Source of the DNA: Drosophila pseudoobscura | Lineage: Eukaryota > Arthropoda > Insecta > Diptera > Drosophilidae | Reading direction: 5' to 3' | Length of the DNA stretch: 64,000 nt | Assembly: GCF_009870125.1 (NCBI RefSeq) | Contig: NC_046683.1 | Coordinates: forward strand, 41,183,869-41,247,868 | In this document: positions 10,942 to 22,900 of the stretch, piece by piece | Layout of the letters: each line of letters opens with the position of its first letter | How positions within the stretch are numbered: position 1 is the stretch's first letter | Notes under the pieces: generated by a model | Told to the model about the DNA's origin: nothing | Database searches by the model: none | The model's input: only the letters and a program-made list of their open reading frames with translations | Translations under genes and position numbers: made by a program

Positions 10942-13900
10942 ATGCCTAAGCGCGGTGGTGGTGGCGGCGGCGGCGGAGGCAGCCAGCGTTACAATAATAA
11001 CAATGTTGGCAATGGCGGCGGTGGCGGCTCGCGTTACTCTGCCCTGAAAGATTTTGATGGTGAGTGGAAATCGCAAAGCAAAATATTATATACCAGTGGA
11101 AATACATACATATACAAATTGTGCAATTCAGCCGATGGCGATGATATGCAACGTCGCAAGGATCGCAACAAGAGGCGTGTCAGTTTCAAGCCTCCACAAT
11201 TCCCACACAAAAAGGATATAAAATTGCGCATGGAAGACTTGCGTCGTTGGGATGAGGACGATGACATGAATGAAATGACAACAGCAGCCAAAGTAAGATC
11301 AAACCTTCCACCACGACTCGCATTGGATCTGTATTTATTCATTGACTCTCTCTTTCTCTCTCCGTGTAGGATCGTAATGCTCTGCGCCGTCGAGGATCAC
11401 CGATTCCACGGGGCAAATTTGGCAAACTGACGCCCAACACCTTTGGATGGTATCAAGTGACGGTAAGTCCTAGGCCAGCCAGCCAGACAAGCCATTAGCC
11501 ATTAAGTGGTTATCCATATAGCGAGAACGACAACCATATAGATATCTGTGTACCATATAGTATGTATCGTCTGTGGACGACTTGGAACTAGCAATTTTCC
11601 AGCATACAGATTTATGTGCTAAAACGTAATCAAAACTATTGCGGATCTCTCATAACATGCTTATCGCATGCTCACGCATGTGACGGTGTCCGATGTCTGC
11701 TCGGGAATAGATTCTTGGAATTCGCAACATCCATGCGACGCTTGTGGACTGGACTGGTGGCGCATGTGTCCATGTTTATCCATCCATTTACCAGCGGTGT
11801 TCGTTTTCGATTTAGCCCTGGCGTCTGGGCATCTCGCGACTCTCCGTTCCCCGGTTTGTGGTCGTTTGCGTTTATTAATTAATTTCAATCGTAAAACCCG
11901 TAAACAACAAAATCTCAATAGCAGACACGTTGTGTGGGGTGAGGGGAGGGTCGGAGCCACAACAATTACAATTGCAAGCAAGCAAATAAATATTTATGGC
12001 TGGACGGGCCGGGTCGGGACACAGTGCCTGCCGCCAGTAGAGGGTCCCCAGCATTGGGAGCCGTCGTGGCATTAGCAGATTCTTCCGAAATATATAGAAC
12101 CATACCGGTGCCTGTCTGTGGTGCTGTAGGTATTCCCTCTGTGGGGCTCTGGTGGGCCAGTAACCTTCGGCTACACTGTGTGCGTGCTATTCCTCCCACC
12201 ACCTTGCACCACACGTTGCTATCTCTCTCGGCGGTGTCATAAAAACACGAGAAACAACAAAAAAACCCAGGTAGAAAGCAGTTTGGCACAAACCCTATGC
12301 TGACGGTGCTCCTTTAGGCCCGCTAAGCAGCAGTAGAACAGAACGGAACAGAACAGAGCTCTGGCCAGTGGGCACTGACTTCATTTCATCGACAGCCGGC
12401 AAACGCTAAAGACTGTGAAACTGTGCGCGCGCGCTGCCTGGAATCTCAAGAGGCACGATTAGAGGCCGGCGTGGCAGACCCCAGACATACAGCCATCCAC
12501 TTATCACACCCGGGAGTGATTAGATGTGCGATTAGATACGAAACCCCCAAACCCCAATCGCAAGAGAGAGAGAGGAAGAGGAAGAAATGGAAGCCACTTT
12601 GGGAGCCTGGGACTATGCCATCCTGGCGGTGGTGCTCATCATCTCCGTGCTGATTGGCCTCTACTACCGATTCGCGGGCAAGAGGCAGAGCACCACCACG
12701 GAGTACCTGCTGGCTGGTCGCTCGATGGGCGTCACCCCGGTGGCGTTTAGTCTGATGGCCAGCTTCATGTCGGCCATCACCATTCTGGGCGTATCGATGG
12801 AGAACTATCAGTTCGGGACAATGTTCGTGATCATCAATCTGTCGTACGTGGTATCCACGCCCATTGCCGCCTACCTCATCCTGCCGGTCTTCTACCGCTT
12901 GAAGACGGCCAGTGTGTACGAGTATCTGGAGCTGAGATTCGGCTATGCCACCCGATTGGCCGCCTCCGTAAGCTTTTCACTACAGATGATCCTCTACATG
13001 GGCATTGTGGTGTACGCCCCGGCCCTGGCCCTGGAGGCCGTCACGGGCGTCAATCAGATCTTCTCCATTGTGATTGTAGGCGTCGTTTGCACCTTCTATG
13101 CCACGATTGGCGGCATGAAGGCCGTGCTCGTGACCGACATCTATCAGTCGGTGCTGATGTTTGTCGCCGTCTTCAGTGTGATCATCTGTGCCTGGGTAAA
13201 GGCGGGCAGCCTCGGGGAGATCTGGCGCACAGCGCAGGAGAACGGACGCATCGATTTTACCAACTTTAGTGTGGATCCAACGGAGCGGCATACGTGGTTC
13301 ACCCAGATCCTAGGCGGCTGTGCCACCTACCTGGCCATCTATGGCGTCAATCAGGCCCAGGTGCAGCGCCTGCTGGCCGTTCGCAATCTGAGCTCTGCCC
13401 GGGCGGCGCTCTGGTGGTGCCTGCCCATCCTGTGCCTGCTCAGCCTGAGCACCTGCTTCTCCGGGCTGTGCATCTACTGGTACTACCGCGACTGCGATCC
13501 TGTGCTGGAGGGACGCGTCAATTCGCGCGACCAGGTGATGCCGCTGTTCGTGGTGGACACCATGGGCGAGTACACCGGCCTGGCCGGGCTCTTTGTGTCG
13601 GGGATCTTCTGTGCGAGCCTCTCCACCATTAGTTCGATCATCAGCTCCCTGGCGGCCGTCACCCTGGAGGACTACCTTAAGCCGCTGTACAAGTGCTGCT
13701 CCAGTCGTGGCGGCACCCTGACGGACCGCCAGACCTTGTGGTACTCGAAACTGCTGTCCGTCTTCTATGGCTTGCTGTGCATCGGGCTGGCCTTCATGGC
13801 CGGCTCCATTGGGGGACTGCTGCAGGCGGCCCTCTCCATATTCGGGATCGTCGGGGGACCGCTGCTGGGCCTCTTCACCCTGGGCATGTATGTGACGTCG

Positions 13901-16900
13901 GCCAATCAGAAGGGGGCCATCGGTGGGCTGCTCATTTCGTTGGTTCTGTGCTTCTGGATCGGATTCGGGCAGCCGAGGCCGCCGCTGGTCAGCCTGCCCA
14001 TGTCCACGGAGGGATGTCCGATTGATAGAACCTACGCAAGGGACGCATTCTTCTCAAAGGTGGAGGAGCAGCAGCAGGACGAGCACTACTTTTACTTGTA
14101 CAGGATCAGCTACATGTGGTACGCCGCCCTGGGCTTTCTGGTGGCCTTCTTCGGGGGCTGGCTGCTCTCCTGGCTGTGTGCGCTGCTTAGGTGGGACGAC
14201 AACCGTCGCATCTACCAGGACGCAGAGTGCACAATGATCAAGCACGATCTGTTTGTGCCGCCATTGGCCAAGCGGCTGCAGCGGCGTCAGATGCCACGGC
14301 TGGTCGTGACCGGCACCAGCTCGGAGATCGGGGGCATCGCAGTGGTGGCACCGCCACGACTCGACCAGATCGAGTGGGAGAGGCAGAAGGATGTGGCGTA
14401 GCGCAGCAGTTTCTTTCTTTATTTCATAATAAACTTTTGGCAACACAGAATTTCACAATAATAAAAAATGAGCAAACAAAACACAAAAGCGCGACGGCTT
14501 CACCCGACGATTTCGGGGGCAGGACTCGCCTCGTAATAGTTCCGTCCCGACGAGAGGTGCCACAGGGCCAGGAGGCGGGTGAGCTCCTTGTAGCTGAGTG
14601 TGTGCAGATCCTGGCGCTCGGCCGTGTAGACTCCCGCTGCCTTTAGCTCCTGCACAATGGTGTTGAACAGCTCCGGTCGATCCTCATGGGCTGTTGCCTC
14701 GCCCCTTGCCGCGATGCGTGAAATGTGCGATGGCTGTGCGGCGGCTGCTGCTGGCTCCATGGCATCCAAGGCAGCCACCAGCTCCAAGTCGTTGGTCATT
14801 GGCAGGGCATTTGAAGTCCCTGCCGCTAGCAGGAGTCCCGCCAGCACCAGTCCCAGTCCCAGCAGTCCCGGAATCTGTTTCATTGTGTCCGTCCGATTGC
14901 ACGAAGCTTTGCCTTTGCACTGAGTGACCGCGGCAATTGAATCGCAACGAATACGCCTCCTAACCGAACCGAACCGCAGTTTCAGTTTCTGTTTCTGCTG
15001 ACACGCTGCTGCCTCTTGCCGTCGATCGCGGCCTGGTGTCTGGTGTATCGGTCCCTCGGTCCCTCGGGGTGCGCTCCACTTTCTGTGTTCTATCGCGGCC
15101 TGCCCTTCCTCCTCGCTCCGCGCTTCTGATTCACATTTCTGTTGATTGAAAAGTCACTGTAGGGTCGTTCAATTATTTTATCTATTTATTATGTACATAT
15201 GCAATGTGTGTATCTGTCTCTTTTAGTATATTGTAGGTCGGGTCTGCTCAGTCGTCTGCCGTCCAGTTGCCAGTACACAATTTCCTTTAATTGATTTGTA
15301 CTTTCGTTTTATTTTGATTTTGGTTTTGGTTTTGCCTTTTTGTTTGGTTCTTCGGTCTTCGTGCGCTTCGTTTTAGGCCCTGCCTGCCGTGCCACACAAG
15401 CGATACAAGCAATCCAAGCGATCCATGAGATACGATCCAATTTACGATTATATCTGCGCAGTTGTGCTCTCTCCCTTGCGATGGTGTTTGTTCTCTTTTG
15501 TGGCACAATCTTATCTACTTCGATATCTATACGCACGGGAAAGGCAGTATTCGTTGGGTATATATTCTGGCTCTGAATGTCCACGACTCCTGAGACCCTA
15601 CAGTTTCTCCGACTATCTTCTGAGGCAGCAGCGGTTGGCATGTCTTTGGTCCGTTCGTGGCCAGCAAATGAGAATGTCCGACACGTAAAATGTAAAAAAT
15701 ACAAGAGGACACATGTGCGACCGAGATTGCAAGAACAAAATACATGTCTTGTATAAATAATGCCATTTTTTGTGCTCCGAATCAGCTGATTGTTTCCTGG
15801 CAGAACTGTTCTAGAGCTTCATTGGGATATATGTATGTATTCCGGATACGGATCAAGGAAAAGTCTATATATGTTTTTTTTTATTCTGTGACTAAAACTG
15901 GTATACCCTCTGGAGGGACAAGGGGTATGAAAATAATGCAGAAAGATAGATCACTTTCGTGTTGCCGGCTTTGGGGCGGTGTCAAAAAATATTAATGAAA
16001 CAAACAAAAAACTGCACTAATCAGGCAGGCCTAGTTTTTCATTTAATTTTGCGGATTACGTTTTCAGCCAAAACGTTTCGTTTTCGTTTTAAGGTTTCCC
16101 ATTTTTCACATATTTTTGCTGTTTGCACCAAAACGAAAATTGTTGTTTCCCGGGCCAATTTTTTCCGAGCCAAATTTGAGGTTGGGTTAAAATTAAATTA
16201 TTTATAAAGAAAGCAAAAGTTAAATTACCCTGATATAGGTGTCAAGTTTATGTTAATGCATCAATAAGTCATCTATTTTTTTCATTTTGGAATTAAGGTT
16301 TGTTTGGTTATCTTTTCATTTAGCCAACGAAAATGTTTTCGTTTTGAAAAGGAATAAATCTTGGGGAATGTGAAAACGGAAGCCCCAATTTATGTGTATT
16401 CAAAAGTAAATTGAAAAACTTTTGTGAATGTGAAAAACAGAGCCTGGCTGAATATTTCGATCTTGCGCGTGATTTACAGTACAATTATGGTCGTTTTCTA
16501 ATACCCTTTATCGGTATTGAGAGCAGTGGAAAACGACCATAACCGTCGCTAGTTTGCTATCGTTAGCGAAACAAATGCAATAATCCAGCATGGGCATTTT
16601 CATTGGCACTAAGTTGCGTTATGGCGTCTTGCGTATGTAAAGACTGTTGATTTGGGGGGTTGATAAAAATAACTACATTTTTAAAAAACTATACTTAATA
16701 ATTTATTCTTTATTTTAGTTTTGCGAGCTCGTAATTTCAAGATCATAATTCTCAGTAATGGCCATATGGCTACAGGTGTACACTAAAATCTCTTGTTACG
16801 ATACGATAGATACGATTGGTTAAAATAATTTGTTTTAAGGATTCCATGTATATTTTGACCCTTTCCCTCGCATTTTTCATCGTCAAGAACAGCTGTTTTT

Positions 16901-19900
16901 CGTTATTGCTAGTGGTGATAGATGGCAATTGGCGGAAAAGTCCAGAAATATAAAAGAAAATCGATTAAATGCACCTGAAACGCAAGAATAGCTCAATCGA
17001 CGTCGCGATTGGACACTGGTCTGTTATGCTTTGGTCTTTTTGAAATGAACGTAAGAACGCAAGAACGCAGCTCTAGTGTAAACAGGGTATTATCAGCCAG
17101 CAGTCTGGCAACGCTGCCTAAGTGGTATTAAATGCAAATTGTAATTGCTGACTGATTCAATTTGCATTTCCCTAATTGATGCACATCTCCGAATGGGAAT
17201 GCCAATGCGAATGGGAATGGGAATGCGAATGCATGCATGCATGCATAAATAGACACATGTACTTGTACCCGTAATCATCTGAATGGATTGAGATGGCTTA
17301 AACATTAGGGAAATATGGTTTTGTTTTTTTTTTTCAAGTTCTGGAATGACTGATCGCTGACGTCTAACACGTGCCGATGGCTCATGGCTCGGCTCTTAGT
17401 CACATTTTGGCCTAAACCATAAACGAAAACAACAAACTCAAATCCATTGATAACCAGAACACTGACTCATGGACAGTAGGGGGGAGAGAGGGAGGAACCC
17501 ACCACCCAGCACCCACCTACCGCGACTCTTTTCGTCTCTCTCTCTCTCTCTGTTTTTGTGCTTTTCCGCTGGCTCTGCTTCTTGTGCCCGTCTGTCGTCT
17601 GTTGTCTGCTGTCTGCCGTGCCGTTCTTTTGTGCATCGCCTGATGTCATCGGCCAGCAATGCGTTGGATCGTTGGATCCGCTGAAATCGTTCTCCTTATC
17701 TCGTTCTCCAATTGAATTGGCATGGCCCCTGCTGCTTGTCCCCTGATCTCTCTCTCTCTCTCTCTCTGTCTCTCTGTCTCTCGGTCTCCCTGTCCTTTGT
17801 TTGCGCTTGTGTTTGTTTGCTTTACCGTTAATTTTGCCGCCTTAGCTTAGAAGTTCGCTGTGGGATTGGTGTTTGGTTTTGGTTTTGGGCGGATATTGCA
17901 AACATTTTGGCGATTCAACAATTTATTTTTTGTATAAAATTGCAATTCTGGTATAACAATTAACGGCTTCACTTAATTCATATATTCACATGGCTGTGTA
18001 CCCTCTGCTATGTGCATGCATACATTCGGCATAAATATTTACATACGAATAGATACATACATACATATGTACATATCTCTCTATAGCCCGCACCCCCACC
18101 CGCACCCGAACACGCACTCGATCGCATACATTTCGAGGAAAGGCCGCCACTTCTCGACTCATTCTTTCTCTTTCGAGCAAACACACTTGTCCCCACATGG
18201 CATTGAAATACCACAAAAATGGTACAAAAAAAAAAATGGTATAAAAAAAAATAATTATGGTGTTATTGTGGATACAATAATTATGGCTTCGCTTTGGGTT
18301 GGGTCTATACACATAGTAGTTGCAGATGGATCCGTTATCCATTGGCTAATGCTAATCCTGGTCACCATCGCTGGTGGTGGTCACCGTTTTCTCCTGTGTG
18401 CTCGTCGTGGTGGTGCGTGTGAGGGTAAACACTCCGGTTGTACCCACATCATCCATGGGCTGGGCAATGATGGTCGATGTGGTGCTCTGCGGTTGAGAGG
18501 GGAAAGGGATGATCTCTGTACATCATCTCGCTCTCTCTCTCTCTCGCTGGACAGAAAAGTACTTACGCCATTTTTGGTCTCCTCGGGACTCCAGGAGCGC
18601 TTATCATCCAAGTCCTTAGAGCAGCAGCCTCCCATTTTTGCTGGATGTGATCTGTCGTCTGCTGGGTTACTGGATGTTGGAGCTTCAGCTGATGGCTGGC
18701 TGGGTGGCTGGGTGGGCTGCTGTTTTTTTTTTGTTGCTGCTTCAACTTCGCACGTCTGTCATCGAATGCCGCCGTGCCGTTTTGTGCCGTTCCGTTCCGT
18801 TTGCCGGTGTTCGTTCACTTGTTAGGCCCCCACGGGCCCCAACCCATCGACAGCGTCGCTGCCGGCGATGACAGCGACCGAGGCAGAGAGCAGAGGCATA
18901 AACAGAGACAGAGACAGGGGCGTCATAGCTCCATATCAATTCTAGAAATATGTCTCAGTGCTCCGCTCGTATTCCGTATTTTGTATTTCGTATTCCGTAT
19001 TCCGTATTCCGTATTGTGGGGAATACAATGGAGAATTCATATACAACAAAAAAGGTTTATATATAGGTATATTGTACGAATAAATGTACTCCCCCAATCC
19101 CGATCCCAATCCAAATACAGAATACAGAATACAGTCATCGTCTTTATTTTTAAAAGGCTTTGTAATATGTATGTCTGTCTGTCTGCCCTTGTGGCCCCTT
19201 AACGGTTAAAATTCCGATAGGTCAGGTGCGCCGACAGCGGACAGCCGACAGCCGATAGCCAGGGTTGCCTATGCACATTCCAGGCTGACGACTCACGTTC
19301 CCGATCTCAGCAGGGAAAAACCTCTAAAGCTCTGACGCTGATATTCTAGGCAATCCACAGAATACAATTGGAACCTATGGCCACCAATGGCCGTTCCTAC
19401 TAAAACCTATAAACAGTTTTTAAGAGGGGGCCTGGGGCCGATGCCTGGATGTCTGAACGGCTGAATGGCGGTGGTGTGTGCTCGCAAAGGAGACAAAAAT
19501 AATCATAACTAATGCCCCGTAATAAATGAATTTATCGCACTAATGCGCAATGAATGAGTGGGCGGGTGGATGGGTGGTTGGGTGGTTGGGTGGGTGTTGT
19601 TGCGAGGATTGCAGACTTATCTTTTTTATATACTATGCAAATGAATATGGTGCATGAGGTGACGTCTCATCTTTGTTTGTTGTTTGACTGTACTCGGAAC
19701 TCGATCGTAACATATAAATTGAATTACTCTCCACTGATTCAACTGATTCTTGCTTGGCGAGTGTATGTACCTTTGTCATAAAACACCGATTAGATACTAC
19801 TAATATAATAATAGCCGAGTGACCGATATTCATAGCTGTGACCTTCACAGTCGCAGTCACGTTATCCGTCCGCAACACTCCCACTCCCACTTCGAACTCC

Positions 19901-22900
19901 GAAACTCGAAACAGTGTATACTCGTACTTACGGTCTGCCTCTACTACACCCAGAGAAAAGAGTCCTGACATTTGAAGTATAATAGATTTGTACAAATTGT
20001 AGCCCAAGTCGAATCCTACAGTACCATTGAGGGTTAAAGCCACAGCAACAAAGGCTTCAGATTTAATATAACAATATTCGATGTAAAGTGTTTTATGTTC
20101 AAATTAAAAAAGACTCTTAAATGCAATTACACTACTTAAAAACCGAGTACTTAATTGAAGTATAGGTGTGTCTTTGTTTTTGCTAGGCCATTTTTCGCTG
20201 AGTGTACTGTCTCTGCGTGCGTGTGTGTGTGTGTGTGTTTGCCATACACTCATCATAATCATAATTAAATCGGAAACCGACAAGGATAGATAGAGAGGGA
20301 GACGCAGAACTATGTGCTGGCGATAACGCCGAAAAAAGTAATTAAACGACTAGTCACGGACTCGGAAATGCTATGCAAATATCTGCACACACATTTACAT
20401 ATGTACACAGGTACGTAGGATGCTATTGGATCCGAACCATACCCCAAGCCAATTTTCGATAAACGATCAAATCGAGCAGTATCCAACCGACTGCGCCGGT
20501 TCGTTCCCCTGGACAGCTCGATCCCTGATCAGTGATGGATTTCTTACAATAGTTCTGGTAGACGCACATGATTAGTTATTATAATGCATAAATTCATTAT
20601 GATTTTCAGAAAAGGAGTGAAAAGTAGTACGAATGTATCGTGCATCATGTATCAGATGTCATCTATGATACATTCCTTACCATCGCACCGTCGTTAATAT
20701 AGTCTGCTCAGAACCTACTGATATTGACTTTGTTGGGTATTCTAATCGATATGTAAGCGTTCTATATAAGCCAATAGCAATCGTACTATTTTTACGCTCC
20801 ATATCGTAAGAGCTCTATCCCTGATCAAGTTATGCTGGATACCTTTCATTGATACATGGTAAATTGGTTTATATCGATAGCCGACAAATCGATAAGAATA
20901 AGAAAAGCAAATCGAGAAATAATCGAGAAACATGATCCCCGATTCATGTTCACTGATAAGTTGTCCTAATTAAATTGCTCTCATATTTATTTGATTGCAA
21001 GTAGAAGTATTTAGTAGTCTTACTGATTCTGTTTCGTCAATTGTGGCAGAGCCCAGACCTCGAGGAAGGGAGGGCTATGTTTAGACGTTCCACATGGTGA
21101 CTTCATAGTTGGTCTTCTGTGATCTGATCTGCTTAAGGCTATCTTTTAGTTTCCAATGAAGCCCCTCATGACCATCCGGGGGTAGGGTATACCACTGATA
21201 AGTAGACCAAAAGTAGAGCACTTTTGTGGGGGATAGTCATGCGGAGAGATGACACAATTCGGGTCGCTATCTCTAGTCTATAACGAATCCACACTGACTC
21301 GCTTCCGCGTATCTTTATATGTACAATGTATTTATCTCCATTGCTATTTGTCTCTCTCTTACCCCAGATACACAACGGACAGATTTACGGGAAGGATGTG
21401 CTATTGCGTGCCTTATTGGCAGCCCTTTCTCCGCATCCGTTCAACGCCCAGTACTGGCGTGCCGAGAGAGATAGCGTCTGCTTCTATGTGGACGACTTTG
21501 ACATGGCCGAGCACATTCAACAGCTGGGAAAACATGCACAGTTGCCTGATGGCTTCCGCCTGTCGCCGCGCGTCCGCAACGGCATTCCGCTGGCGACCGT
21601 CGACGATGCCCTCAAGGAGCGTATGAAGCAGGTCATGGCAAAACGCTACAACAGTCAGACCAAGGCCCTGGATATGTCGCGCTTCTACGCCGATCCCGAC
21701 ATAAAGCAGGTTTTCTGTCCCCTGTTTCGGGCCAATGTGATGGGTGCCGCACTCGATATCATGTGCGACAATATACCCGATCTGGAGGCGCTCAATCTGA
21801 ATGATAACAATCTGGTGTCCATGGAGGCATTCAGACGCGTCGATAAGCGCCTGCCCCACCTCAAGATACTCTACTTGGGCGATAATAAGGTGAGCATCAG
21901 TGACAAAACCCGGCACTGCCAAACCTCATCGAGTAATGTCCCTTCTGCAGCTCCCCTCGCTGGCCCACCTCCTGGTGTTCCGTAATCTGCCAATTGTGGA
22001 GCTGGTATTGCGGAACAATCCGTGCCGTTCGCGCTACAAGGACTCACAGCAGTTTGTCAGGTATACTATGCTGTGACTTGTTTGGCTTTTTCTAGCGGAT
22101 GTCGCTGTCGCTCGTGCCATCGTGTGCCCGTCCAGTCGACGTGGGAGACACCTCGTCGAGAGTCATACACACAGGACTAGGACATGCATTTCCATTTCCA
22201 CTTTTTGAGTTGTCTCCCATTCCACCTAGAATCTACACAAGGCTGTTGCACTCTGCTCTGGAGTATGCTGGAGTCCTGCGAACCTATCCGAGGGCAGATC
22301 CATGCCCCCCCTCCGTTTGGTTGAGGATCATTAAGGATCATTCGGGTTTTATTCAGAGCGGTATTTGACACTGGGCAAATGTACTTGTTGCGGCAAGGGT
22401 TTTGTTAATCATCGGCTGCTATCTGTCGCAAAGCAAAGACAGACCGTTCAGCAGAACAGGGCTTTTGGGCAACGGACTTAAAAAAAAGGAACAAACAAAA
22501 AAAAAAAGAAAAATGAAAACCCATATTTATGAACTAGTCCAAGTCTCAAACAAGAAGTACAAGAAGAAATAACAGGTTTGGTGCAGCGGTTCGACACAGA
22601 AAAGACTGAACCTGAACCTGACCTTCGGACGGACACGGACACGACAAACGGCAACGCTATTGTGAGGCTCCGCGCACACGTGTGTCCACTGTGCGGGCAA
22701 CATTCCACATGCAGCACATTTTGGTATGACAATGAAACATCATAACGGCACACACTAGTAGCCAACCACAACAACAATTAAACACCAACCCACATGCGCA
22801 CACCCCGTCTCGAAAACCCACAGACGCGCGCGGACACCCACACGCAGGCACGCACGTGAAAGCCCACATGTTCGCGAATGTGTGGGTTGCGTTGCACTGT

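Noticed and set aside
15309..15643. 111-residue minus-strand frame ending KPKPKSK
   Set aside because: Tail is a simple AAACCA-type repeat and there is no promoter, splice or homology support.
18010..18825. 271-residue plus-strand frame in sbr intron 3
   Set aside because: It is the antisense shadow of the myristoylated-protein exons plus simple repeats; composition is not protein-like.
19633..20043. 136-residue minus-strand frame
   Set aside because: It starts at GTG, has no signal peptide or motif, and lies in A/T-rich intron DNA without splice support.
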